A stretch of 64,000 nucleotides of DNA from Rhodococcus sp. 4CII. GTDB taxonomy: Bacteria; Actinomycetota; Actinomycetes; Mycobacteriales; Mycobacteriaceae. The translations under genes were made by a program, and so were the position numbers. Below, piece by piece: positions 55,144 to 63,736 of the stretch; the stretch's first letter is position 1, and every line of letters starts with the position of its first letter. Location: NCBI RefSeq assembly GCF_014256275.1, contig NZ_JACCFE010000004.1, forward strand, positions 124,001 through 188,000. Reading direction: 5' to 3'. The notes beneath the pieces are model-generated. The model made no database searches and was not told the origin of the DNA. It was given only the letters and a program-made list of their open reading frames with translations.

Positions 55144-56443
55144 GGACGCGCGTCAAAATAAGGTCGGTGGTTACGGGCGTGTCGCGGAGCGCACGGTGTA
55201 GTTCCACTCGCCGTGGAAGTCGTGGCGTGTGATCGGCAGGGCGGCAACATCTTTCATCGAGTATTTGACGCCGATGGGGTACTGGTCGGTGTCCAGAACA
55301 CAGTGAACGGTCAGCCCTGTGGTCGTGGTCGTGTTGCCGATCAGGTCGACGATGATCTGATGGGTCTCGAGCGGTCTTCCGCGCCAGTTCATGGTGATCT
55401 GTGAGAACAGCCGGTGTTCGATCTTGTTCCACTTGCTCGTGCCCGGTGGCAGGTGGCAGACGGTGATGGCCAGACCGGTTTCGGCGGCGAGCTTGGCCAG
55501 CTCGATCTTCCAGGCGCGGATCCGGTAACCGTTGGAGCCGCCGCCGTCGGCGCAGATCAGCAGCTGGTGGGCCTGCGGGTAGCGGTGGCGTCCGATGCCG
55601 TCCCACCAGCGGCGCAGTGTCTGTACGGCGAACGCGGACGTGTCGTGGTCGGTGCCCACCGACACCCATCCGGAGTTGGCCGAGACGTCATAGATGCCGT
55701 ACGGGATGGCCTTGCCGAGTTCGGTGTCGGCGAAGTCGTGCACGTTGACACGCTCTGGCTGCCCCGCCGGCTGGTACTCCCGGCCGCCGTTCTTGAACTC
55801 GCCGACCGGTTCCTTCTTCTTCGTATCGACCGATACGACCGGCTGCCCGGCATCGACATGCTCACCGACACAACGGTTGAGGTAGCGGAACTGGGCATCA
55901 CGATCCTCGTGCTGGCGACCCTCGATCACCTTGGCGTTGCCCTGCAGGCTGAAACCCATCGCCCGCAACATCCGCGCCACCGTCCGCTCGGAGACCGGAT
56001 GCCCGGCCTCGGTCAACGCGCCGGCCAGCTTCCTCGTCGACTTGGTCGTCCACACCAGCAGCGACATCGGATCCCCGCGGGTCTCCGGGTCCACCAGCGC
56101 CGTCAGTTCGACCGCCAGCCCCGGGTCGGTCTCGGCCAGCTTCTTCCGGCCACCCCCGGCAGCCCGCACCCTCGCCGACGGTTCCGGCGTGCCGTCCAGC
56201 TCCCGCACCCCACGCGCCACGGTGTCGGGATGAACACCGGTCGCCTCCGCGACCGCCTTGATTCCGCCCCGCCCCAACTGCTGCGCCTCCACCCCCAGCA
56301 GTAGGCGACGTTGTCGCTCGTCAAGATGCGGGCGTAGCACCGCATACCTCGACGCGACCGATTCCGCGACGCCCGACTTGCCTGCCATAGCACAACCGTA
56401 GCCGCAGCGGCATCAAAAACCTACTCTATTTTGACGCGAGTCC
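55144..56443 (-). mobile_element. ISAzo13-family insertion sequence, apparently intact
   Basis: Terminal repeats GGACGCGCGTCAAAATA (55144-55160) and its complement with one mismatch (56427-56443). Both flanks have TAA (55141-55143, 56444-56446), a probable 3-bp target duplication. 1300 bp with one complete transposase gene. Confidence 0.85.
55171..56388 (-). CDS. ISAzo13-family transposase, 405 aa
   Basis: One uninterrupted frame filling the element: LLGVEAQQLGRGGIKAVAEA in an N-terminal helix-turn-helix, VDPETRGDPMSLLVWTTKST, a DDE-type core with QPVVSVDTKKKEPVGEFKNG, HQLLICADGGGSNGYRIRAW and KWNKIEHRLFSQITMNWRG, which give the Asp, Asp and Glu. This is one of the few complete transposases in the window and should be active. 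Confidence 0.93.
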   Translation of the reverse strand: MAGKSGVAESVASRYAVLRPHLDERQRRLLLGVEAQQLGRGGIKAVAEATGVHPDTVARGVRELDGTPEPSARVRAAGGGRKKLAETDPGLAVELTALVDPETRGDPMSLLVWTTKSTRKLAGALTEAGHPVSERTVARMLRAMGFSLQGNAKVIEGRQHEDRDAQFRYLNRCVGEHVDAGQPVVSVDTKKKEPVGEFKNGGREYQPAGQPERVNVHDFADTELGKAIPYGIYDVSANSGWVSVGTDHDTSAFAVQTLRRWWDGIGRHRYPQAHQLLICADGGGSNGYRIRAWKIELAKLAAETGLAITVCHLPPGTSKWNKIEHRLFSQITMNWRGRPLETHQIIVDLIGNTTTTTGLTVHCVLDTDQYPIGVKYSMKDVAALPITRHDFHGEWNYTVRSATRP

Positions 56444-56490
56444 TAAGGGCGACAACCGCCCGTCCGTCCCCTGTCCCGGAGGTGAGTGCG

Positions 56491-56571
56491 GTGCTCAATC
56501 GGTACTATCCGCTGGTCATCGTCTTGTACGTCATCTCGGCGCTGGGGGAGGGAAATCTCGGACACTGGTGA
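56491..56571 (+). CDS. Possible 26-aa membrane micropeptide
   Basis: GGAGGTGA is 5 bases before GTG 56491. The product is LNRYYPLVIVLYVISALGEG plus NLGHW: one short hydrophobic stretch. It starts 45 bp after the ISAzo13 right end, so the IS may have separated it from its promoter. Confidence 0.35.
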   Translation: MLNRYYPLVIVLYVISALGEGNLGHW

Positions 56572-56741
56572 GCCTCGATCATCGACCGCTCATCCCTGCC
56601 CCGGGCGCCACCGCACCCAGCAGCACGCAAGAACCCCGCCGGGCTGTTCGCCGGTGCCAGGATCGGCGCGCTGCGGCCCCGAGCCGCGCAGTTCCGGCGG
56701 TACCGGTACCACCCACCCGGGTGTCAGCGGACCGGAGTGCC

Positions 56742-56987
56742 TCAGGACGTTTCGTCTCCCCGGCAGGTCGTCCCGCCGGGTGTCGAGACGGCCAGCAGTC
56801 GTTGGCGCGCGAGGCCTTCGAGTCCGGGTGGATTCGGGTCGGCAGGGGAGTGGGCGTCGGTGCCGCTCGCTTCGCGGCGGCACTGCCGCACGATCTGCGT
56901 GACCATCGGCAGCGGCACCCGGCCGTCGAATTCGCCGCACAGCCGCTCGACGACGTCGGCGTAGGAATCGGACACCGCACTCACCAC
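56742..56987 (-). CDS. Small three-helix-type hypothetical protein, 81 aa
   Basis: SYADVVERLCGEFDGRVPLP MVTQIVRQCRREASG: a short helical domain like the three-helix bundle dimerization domains that occur as stand-alone proteins near actinobacterial regulators; the tail is irregular. The start (GTG 56987 or an internal GTG) is not fixed. Confidence 0.45.
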   Translation of the reverse strand: MVSAVSDSYADVVERLCGEFDGRVPLPMVTQIVRQCRREASGTDAHSPADPNPPGLEGLARQRLLAVSTPGGTTCRGDETS

Positions 56988-57264
56988 CTCGACAACACAC
57001 CCCAGTCACCACATACCCCGGACCGGTGTACGGCAAAACCGCGTCCGCGACACGGGCACGTAACGCAGTGACGGTGCCCGTGCACCCGGGGCGGATTCAC
57101 CAGGAGCGGGGGTGATCACATGGCCGACGAGGACCGTTGGGCGAACGGCGCGGAGCAACCTCCTCGGCTCCTTGGTTCGTCGGGGACGCACGAGCGCCTC
57201 TGCGACGGTCACGAACCGGCCCGTCTCCTCGTCAGTCCAGGGCGCTGCCGGCCTGCCATTGCTC

Positions 57265-58380
57265 CTAGGGCACGGACCAGTCGCCGTTCTGCCGCAGCTC
57301 GAGTGGGGCGCCGCCGGTGTTTCGCACCTCCACGACGTCGCCGGGGACCGAGAAGTCGTAGAACCAGCGGGCGTTGTCGGGGCTGAGGTTCAGGCAGCCG
57401 TGCGAGACGTTGGTGTTGCCCTGCGCCCAGCTGGTGTCGGCGAGTTCGTGGAGGTAGATGCCGTCGTTGGCCTTGTCGAGGACGGTGTAGATGCCGGGCT
57501 GGGTCCAGAACGACAGGGTCTGACCATTCACGACTTCGGTACCGCCCCGGCCCATCGAGGTCGGCATCGTGCGAACCACCTGCCCGTTGTTCGGTGACGG
57601 TGACCTCTTTGGTGTGGTGTCGTCGGCGACGGAGATGTGCGCGTCGCCGATGGTGAACGAGGTCTGCGCATCCGCCTGGCCGAACAGGTCGTCCCCGAGC
57701 GGAAGGCCGTAGACGTCGGCGCGGACGGTAACCTTCGTGCCCGGCGCCCAGTAGTTCTCCGGTCGCCAGTGCACGTTCTGATCGCCGGCCCAGTACCAGG
57801 ATCCGGTCACCGGGGGTGCGGTGTCTACGTGCAGGGCCTTCTCGGCGGCGACGCGGTCGGTGATCGGTTCGTCGAAATGGGTGACGATCACGGCGCCGAC
57901 GCCGAATGTGACCGCCGTCGGCGAGCAAGTTCCCGCCGGTGGTGACGAAGGACGGCATGGTCTGGTTGCCGGGGGGTGACCGTGGTGAAGGTGCTGGTCT
58001 TCTCGCTCCGGGCACCCTGGTCGCCGACCGCGGACACGGTGAGGGTGTAGGTGCGACCGTAGCCGAGAGGCACGCCCGGTTTCCAGGACAGCCGATCGGG
58101 GGTGAAGATCCCCTCGACGACCCGGCCCTCGTCGTTGGTCATGGTGACCGACTCGAGGGTGCCATGGTTTGTGGCCACCACTACCGGATCGAGCGGGTTG
58201 ACCGCGGCGGCGCCGTCGGTCGGCGCCACGACGATCGGAGGACCCGATGGGGCGGCGCGGCCGGGCCAGCGGGTTGGTCGGTGGACGGTGCGCAGGCAGC
58301 GGCCACGAGAACGAGCATCAGGACGACGAGGACCTCGGCGAGCCGACCGGGACGGTGTGACGGACGTGCATGACAGTCAT
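57265..58380 (-). pseudogene. L,D-transpeptidase lipoprotein with several frame changes
   Basis: Cell-wall 3-3 cross-linking enzyme of the LdtMt2 type. All parts occur in order on the minus strand but in changing frames: lipoprotein signal EVLVVLMLVLVAAACAPS, an Ig-like domain (TNDEGRVVEGIFTPDRLSWK, GRTYTLTVSAVGDQGARSEK), then FDEPITDRVAAEKALHV, and the YkuD domain ending in IYLHELADTSWAQGNTNVSH with catalytic Cys in SHGCLNLSP. Frame changes near 58350, 58240, 57950 and a compensated pair near 57600. So many single-base breaks in an otherwise perfect gene point to sequencing error as a serious alternative. Confidence 0.7.
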
Positions 58381-58684
58381 TGTTCCGTGCAGACGGGACC
58401 GGGCGCATGCAGTGACCGGGCGATGGGCGTCACCACGGCAGCGGGACGCGGCGGTCGTCGTCGGCCGGCGCGACCGGCACTGCGGCGTGTGTTCGCGGCC
58501 GACCTTTCTCCGCAAGGCTGGATTCGCGAGGGGACCACACCCTCACGGGCGGTGGGCGCCGGGATGTGACGGCCGGGGGAGGAGTGCACCGGTCGGGCGG
58601 GGGTATCGATGGGTGTGCTGCGGCGGGAATTTCGACGGGAAATCCGCGCGGCCAGCCCGGGCCTTCCGTTCAAGGGTCTGATCC

Positions 58685-58996
58685 TCATGGCGAGGTGAGT
58701 GTCCAGCCGCGGCGCTCGGTGAGGGCGCGGTGGAGGTGCTGTGTCCAGCCGCGACGTTCGGCGCTCCCGCGGTCGTGGGTGATCGTGATCCGCCGGGTCC
58801 ATCTGTCGGGCAGGCCGCGGTCGTTGATCGCCAGCCCGATGACGATTCGAAGATCGGGGTCGGGCGCTTCGGTGATGACGATGCGGCCGGGTTCGCCGCC
58901 CATCTCCATCCGGGCCCCGAGCACCGCGGCGACCACTTCGGCCACCTCGAGCACGGACTGCGCCCCGACCACGTCGATGTGGTCGACCTCGGTCAT
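58685..58996 (-). CDS. Hypothetical protein, 103 aa
   Basis: GGGAGGA 5-6 bases before ATG 58996. TEVDHIDVVGAQSVLEVAEV, VAAVLGARMEMGGEPGRIVI and LRIVIGLAINDRGLPDRWTR suggest a small alpha/beta protein. The last 25 residues contain a short duplication (ERRGWT twice) caused by a direct repeat at about 58700 and 58740. No family recognised. Confidence 0.5.
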   Translation of the reverse strand: MTEVDHIDVVGAQSVLEVAEVVAAVLGARMEMGGEPGRIVITEAPDPDLRIVIGLAINDRGLPDRWTRRITITHDRGSAERRGWTQHLHRALTERRGWTLTSP

Positions 58997-59211
58997 CTCG
59001 GTCCTCCCTTGTCGTGCCGACGGCAGTCGTCGATCGCGGGCATCTGGACCGAATCACATCACGCGGGCTCGTCGACGGTGCCAGTGGCATCCGCGCCCCG
59101 TGGTTGCAGCAGCAAGCAGCTACGGGTCAGGGGTTTTCGTCCCGGTCACATCGGCGCTGGTCGGTGCACGCGGCCACCCCGCGCTGCACGCTGAGACGCT
59201 CCCGTATAGCC

Positions 59212-59247
59212 CTTTATAAGGGGTGTTCTTATAAAGACTGATAATGT
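59212..59247 (+). promoter_or_regulatory. Strong dyad and leaderless promoter of the AAA ATPase gene
   Basis: CTTTATAAG (59212-59220) and CTTATAAAG (59228-59236) form a perfect 9-bp inverted repeat with 7 bases between; each arm is itself nearly palindromic. TAATGT (59242-59247) is a -10 box 7 bases before ATG 59255, so the dyad covers the -35 region. This AT-rich island in very GC-rich DNA suggests tight control, perhaps by the ATPase's own winged helix. Confidence 0.6.
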
Positions 59248-59254
59248 CTGATGG

Positions 59255-60430
59255 ATGGATCCTGTCCTCAACCCGTTCAAGCCCGGGGCAGGTCTGCGAC
59301 CGCCCATTCTTGCTGGTCGTGACGCTCTGTTCGGGGACTTCGACATCGTGCGTCGGCGGATCACCGAACTGGGCGAGGGGGACCGCAGCTGGATTCTCAC
59401 CGGTCTGCGCGGGGTCGGCAAGACCGTGTTGATCGGGGAACTCGCGCGCACGGCCATCAACGGTGGCTGGATTGTCGCCAAGCTGGAGGTTCGCAAGGGT
59501 GACCGGCTGGCCGAGGAACTCGCCACCACGCTCGCTACCAGTCTGCGGACCGCGACGCGACGCTTCGACCCGAGCAAGCTCACCCCGTTGTTGGGGGTGT
59601 TCAAGTCGTTCACGGTGTCACTGAACCTCGGTGTGGTCACCGTCGGCGTCGATATCGACCCGGCTGCCGGGTTCGCGGATACCGGCCGATTGTCCACCGA
59701 CCTGACCGACCTGTTCGTCGTTCTCGGGGAGACCGTGCGTGAGCTGGGTGTCGGTGCGCTCATCCTGATCGACGAGCTGCAGGAGGCCACGGCCGACGAG
59801 ATGGCGGCGGTCAGCACCGCGATCCATCAGATCAGTCAGACCTCACCGGTGTTGCCCCTGTTCCTTGTCGGGGCGGGTCTGCCGTCGCTGCCGTCGCAGT
59901 TGGCCACGGCCAACAGCTATGCCGAGCGGCTGTACCAGTTCCGGGCGTTGTCGATCCTGAGCGAGCTGGACTCGCGGGCGGCGCTTGTCCAACCGGTCAT
60001 CGAGCGGGACGCCGAGTGGGACGAAGCGGCACTGCGGCTGGCCCTGGATGCAGCAGGCGGCTACCCCTATTTTCTGCAGGAGGTGGGCAAGGCGGTGTGG
60101 AACAACGCCCAAGGCCCGGTCTTCACGGTCGAGGACGCGCAGGTCGGTACCGAGATCGCGCGAGATGAGGTGAATGCTGGTCTCTACCAGTCGCGGTGGG
60201 ACCGTGCGACACCGGCGCAGAAGGACCTGTTGCGTGCCCTGGCGGAGGAAGGCGAGGGCGAGGGTGTCGTCGTCCGGGACCTGGCCCGGGCGATGGGCAA
60301 GCCCAGCGCGTCGGCGCTGTCGGTTCCGCGCGACGAACTGATCAAGAAGGGTCTCGTCTACGCGCCCGAACGCGGAGTCCTCGCCTTCACGGTGCCGGGT
60401 TTCCACCAGTTCATCCGCGAACACGACTGA
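59255..60430 (+). CDS. AAA ATPase with C-terminal winged helix (ORC/Cdc6-like), 391 aa
   Basis: P-loop ATPase: Walker A in LTGLRGVGKTVLIGELA (about residues 48-64), Walker B in ALILIDELQEATADEMA (about 168-184), then a sensor region LPLFLVGAGLPSLPSQLA. The C-terminal ~90 residues, with SRWDRATPAQKDLLRALAEE and KPSASALSVPRDELIKKGLV, form a winged-helix DNA-binding domain. Bacterial proteins of this ORC1/Cdc6-like group are frequent on plasmids and integrated elements. No ribosome site; the promoter is leaderless. Confidence 0.85.
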   Translation: MDPVLNPFKPGAGLRPPILAGRDALFGDFDIVRRRITELGEGDRSWILTGLRGVGKTVLIGELARTAINGGWIVAKLEVRKGDRLAEELATTLATSLRTATRRFDPSKLTPLLGVFKSFTVSLNLGVVTVGVDIDPAAGFADTGRLSTDLTDLFVVLGETVRELGVGALILIDELQEATADEMAAVSTAIHQISQTSPVLPLFLVGAGLPSLPSQLATANSYAERLYQFRALSILSELDSRAALVQPVIERDAEWDEAALRLALDAAGGYPYFLQEVGKAVWNNAQGPVFTVEDAQVGTEIARDEVNAGLYQSRWDRATPAQKDLLRALAEEGEGEGVVVRDLARAMGKPSASALSVPRDELIKKGLVYAPERGVLAFTVPGFHQFIREHD

Positions 60431-61059
60431 CCTGACTGCTCGATGCGGCCGTGCCGTGCTGTCGACGCCCCGCAGACGCGCCGGAGACAACCCGGTCGGT
60501 GCAGAAGCGGGGCACGCAACGGGTGCGAATTCAACGCACGTGTGTCTTTTCGTCGTGACGGCAGCGGTGCAACGATCGTCGATTCCCCGTCCGATGCGCG
60601 TGGGTCGCGTCAGGACCATCATGGTCATGGTCATGGTCATGGTCATGGTCGGGGAGCGGGGCGGGATGTCCAGCCGCTCCCAGGCCCCGCTCACAGGATC
60701 ACTCCGCAGTGACGATGGCGACGTTGGTCTCCCGGATCCCGCGGAACCCGCGAGACGCATGAGAACTACTGGGTCGCCGCTCCATTCGACGCCGGGTTGG
60801 AGGAGACCGTCGACCTGAGAGACCACCCATGGCGAGCGTCGGCAGCGACTGTTTCGTCGCGGTCAGAAATATATCCGCCTCATTTGTCGCCGCGCAGTCG
60901 CCGGTTCCCGACAGGTACCAGCCGCGCCGGGTGCGGTTCTCCGACCCGCACCCGAGACCCTCGCAGGTGGTCCCCGATAGTCGTTCGAATCCAGGCTCAC
61001 AGCGCAGTTCGTCGAACGACGCGGTAGGCCGCACACGCCGCCGTTGCGCATGGTGCCGC
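60431..61059. other. No supported gene; contains a hexamer repeat
   Basis: Frames are Arg/Pro-rich shadows. Contains CATGGT repeated five times at 60620-60649. Confidence 0.45.
60620..60649. repeat. Five tandem CATGGT hexamers
   Basis: Perfect 30-bp array. Any frame through it would give His-Gly or Met-Val/Met-Thr-type dipeptide repeats, but no gene around it is supported. Confidence 0.9.
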
Positions 61060-61400
61060 GGCCAGGGACCAGGTCGATCCCGACGAGACCGGCTTCACCC
61101 TCGAGATCGACGAACCTGTCGGCGGGCCGGTTGTGCTGTGGGGGAGCGGCGATCTCGCCGCGGCCATCGCACGGCCATGGTCGCCTGCCTCGATGAGGTC
61201 ATCCTGCGCGGGCTCAGCGTCCTCTTCGACCTGCTCGGCACCGGTTCGTCGGCTGTGCGGCCCGGTCCGCCCTCGCCGCGACCGGAAACGGGCTCCGCGA
61301 GCAACGCAGCCGGCTGACCGTCGCCGCATTCGGCCCTGCGTCACATCCTCGCCGACGCGAAGGTTGAGGTGGAGCGCGTCGGCACCCTCGCCGACGCTCC
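61060..61400 (+). pseudogene. Decayed duplicate of the STAS gene
   Basis: DQVDPDETGFTLEIDEPVGG and GPVVLWGSGDL match the protein at 52241-52799, followed by frame-shifted STAS sequence and LREQRSRLTVAAFGPA. It lies just before a decayed copy of the Rv1733c-type gene, the same order as at 52241-53528. Confidence 0.7.
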
Positions 61401-61418
61401 CGAGGTGAAGCATGGGGG

Positions 61419-61600
61419 TCAGCGCGGTGGTTGCGCGAACTTCTCCCAGGCTTGATCCCACACCCAGACCCGCAGCCGGGACCGGACCAGGACCCGGCGT
61501 GTCCTGGCAACCGCCGCGGCGCCGGTAGCGGTCCCGGCCGCCCACAACCACAACCCGCACGCCGCGGGGACCGCCAGCACCGTTCTCGGTACTGCCGCGC
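61419..61600 (-). pseudogene. 3' remnant of a second Rv1733c-type gene
   Basis: Encodes AVPAACGLWLWAAGTATGAA and ends in VWDQAWEKFAQPPR, as does the intact gene at 52932-53528. The first helix and external domain are missing. Confidence 0.75.
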
Positions 61601-61694
61601 GGGTCGACGAGCTCGCCGCCGGGTTGAGCTTCCCCCGTTTCCCGAAGACTTCCGCGCCAGGTGTGATCCTGGGTAGACGGAGGAGGATGTCACT

Positions 61695-62003
61695 GTGGGA
61701 ACGAGGAAGTATCCGCCGGAGCTGCGGGAGCGTGCGGCGCGGTTGTACCGGGAGTCGGAGCCGAGGCCGGTGATCCGACGGCTGGCCGAGCAGCTGAACG
61801 TGCACCCGGAGGCGTTGCGGAACTGGATCCGCCAGGCCGAGGCCGATCACGGCGAGCGCGACGACCGGCCGTCGACGTCGATGCTGGAGGAGAACCGGCG
61901 ATTGGCGAAGGAGAACGCCGAACTGCGCCGTGTCAACGATGTGTTACGGGCGGCGAGTGCGTTTTTCGCGTCCGAGATCGACCCGACCCGGAGGCGGTCA
62001 TGA
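61695..62003 (+). CDS. IS3-family OrfA, 102 aa
   Basis: KYPPELRERAARLYRESEPR, VHPEALRNWIRQAEADHGE and the zipper ENRRLAKENAELRRVNDVLR end in AASAFFASEIDPTRRRS. GGAGGAGG 8 bases before GTG 61695. A third IS3 lineage in the window, distinct from the copies at 22549 and 35880. Overlaps orfB by ATGA (62000-62003). Confidence 0.9.
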   Translation: MGTRKYPPELRERAARLYRESEPRPVIRRLAEQLNVHPEALRNWIRQAEADHGERDDRPSTSMLEENRRLAKENAELRRVNDVLRAASAFFASEIDPTRRRS

Positions 62004-62286
62004 GGTTCATCGACGCCCATGACTTCCGATCGCTCTCGTACTACGGGTCCTGGAAATCGCCTCGTCGACCTACTACGACTGGCGGGCACGGGCGACGCTG
62101 CCCGCCCGGCGGCGGCGGGAGGATGCCGAGCTGCTCGGGTGGATCGACGAGGTCCGCGCCTCACACGAGTTCGCCGGCACCTACGGGTCCCCGCGGGTCT
62201 GGTTGGAGCTGCGTCGCCGCGGGGTGCGGGTCGGCCGCAAGCGTGTCGAGCGGATCATGCGGGAGAACGGGCGCCGCATCTCGCGG
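62000..62286 (+). pseudogene. IS3-family OrfB, 5' part only
   Basis: After a frame change near 62045 the product reads EIASSTYYDWRARATLPARR, SHEFAGTYGSPRVWLELRRR and GRKRVERIMRENG, the N-terminal third of OrfB. It then joins an IS1380 transposase without any gap; the DDE domain is lost. Confidence 0.8.
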
Positions 62287-63736
62287 ATGCAACTATCTCA
62301 CACCCGACCCGTCGCCGCGGCCAGGTTCGACGACCCCAATCTCGTGGCGACCGCCGGCCTGGTGCCGGTGATGGCATTGGCCCAGGCCAGCGGCCTGCTC
62401 ACCCTCGCCGACGAGCACCTGAGCGTGCCGACGGACAAGGGTGCCAACCCGGGCCGCAAGGTCGGGTCCCTGGTCGGTGGGATGGTCGCCGGCGCCGACA
62501 GCATCGCCGACCTGGCACTGTTGCGGCACGGGGCGATGGGGACCGTCTTCGACCGGCCGTACGCACCGTCGACGCTGGGATCGTTCCTCCGTCAGTTCAC
62601 CTTCGGGCACGTGCGGCACTCGATGCCGTCGCCTCGAGGTTCCTGTGCGCTCTCGCCCAGCGATCACCGCTGGTTTCGGGGATCGGCACCGGCCGGGTGC
62701 TGGTCGATATCGACGACACGATCATCGAAGTTCATGGTCACGGCAAGCAGGGTTCCGGATACGGGTACTCCGGGGTCCGCGGTCTGAACGCACTGCTCGC
62801 TACAGTCACCACCGACACCTGCGCGCCGGTGATCGTGGGGCAGCGCCTGCGCCGGGGTGCCTGCGGCTCGCCGCGCGGGGCCGCCCGGATGGTTGCCGAC
62901 GCCCTGGCCACCGTCGACCGCCTCCGCACGGCGGCCACCGATCCAGCCACTGACGCAGCCACGGACGCCACGGACGTACCGAAGGCACTGGTTCGGGTCG
63001 ACTCCGCGTTCTACGGATACCCCACCCTCGGCGCCGCGATCGCAGCCGGAGCCGACGTCTCGGCGACCGTACGCCTGACCTCCACCATCAAGGGAGCGAT
63101 CGAATCGATCGACGACGACAACGCCTGGACGCCGATCGAATACACCGACGCCGTCTACGACGAGGACACCGAACAATGGATCTCGCGTGCGGAGGTCGCC
63201 GAGATACCGTTCACCGCGTTCGCCTCCCAGAAGAACGCACACCGGATTCCGGGGCGTCTGGTGGTGCGGCGCATCCCCGACCTGCGACCGAAGAGGGACC
63301 CGGGCCAAGGTGAGCTGTTCGATATCTGGCGGTTCCACGCGTTCTTCACCACCACCGACTCCGACGAGGTCGGTACCGTCGCCGCGCGGACAAGCTGCAC
63401 CGTGAGCACGCGATCGTCGAGCAGGTGAACGCGGATCTGAAGAACTCCGCGCTCGCGCATCTGCCCTCGGGCCGGTTCACCGCGAACGCCGCCTGGCCGG
63501 TCTGCGCGGTGATGGCCTTCAATCTCACCCGCGCCGCCGGCACCCTCACCGACGACCCGAAGCTGGTCAAAGCGACCACCGGGACCATCCGGCGGACCGT
63601 GGTCGCGGTGCCCGCACGCATCGCCTCCTCCGCCCGGAAGTTGACGCTGCACCTACCCACACATTGGCCCTGGGAAACAGGATGGATAGCCCTGTTCGAC
63701 AACGCATTCGGGCGCTCCGATCCGATCATCGTCTAA
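62287..63736 (+). pseudogene. IS1380-family transposase with two frame changes
   Basis: QLSHTRPVAAARFDDPNLVA at the start, TDKGANPGRKVGSLVGGMVA, then a frame change near 62620; GTGRVLVDIDDTIIEVHGHG with a catalytic Asp, VRVDSAFYGYPTLGAAIAAG with the second, a second frame change near 63385, and EHAIVEQVNADLKNSALAHL with the Glu, ending at 63736. Complete in length (about 480 aa) apart from the breaks. Its left terminal repeat is missing, because IS3 orfB sequence reaches to the ATG. Confidence 0.85.

Noticed and set aside
60613..60660. His-rich metal-binding protein encoded by the CATGGT array
   Set aside because: The frame with HGHGHGHGHG has no ribosome site and otherwise random composition.
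60960..61010. GTTCGAATCC near 60993 as a tRNA T-loop
   Set aside because: The flanking bases do not pair into a T-stem and no acceptor or anticodon arms are found.
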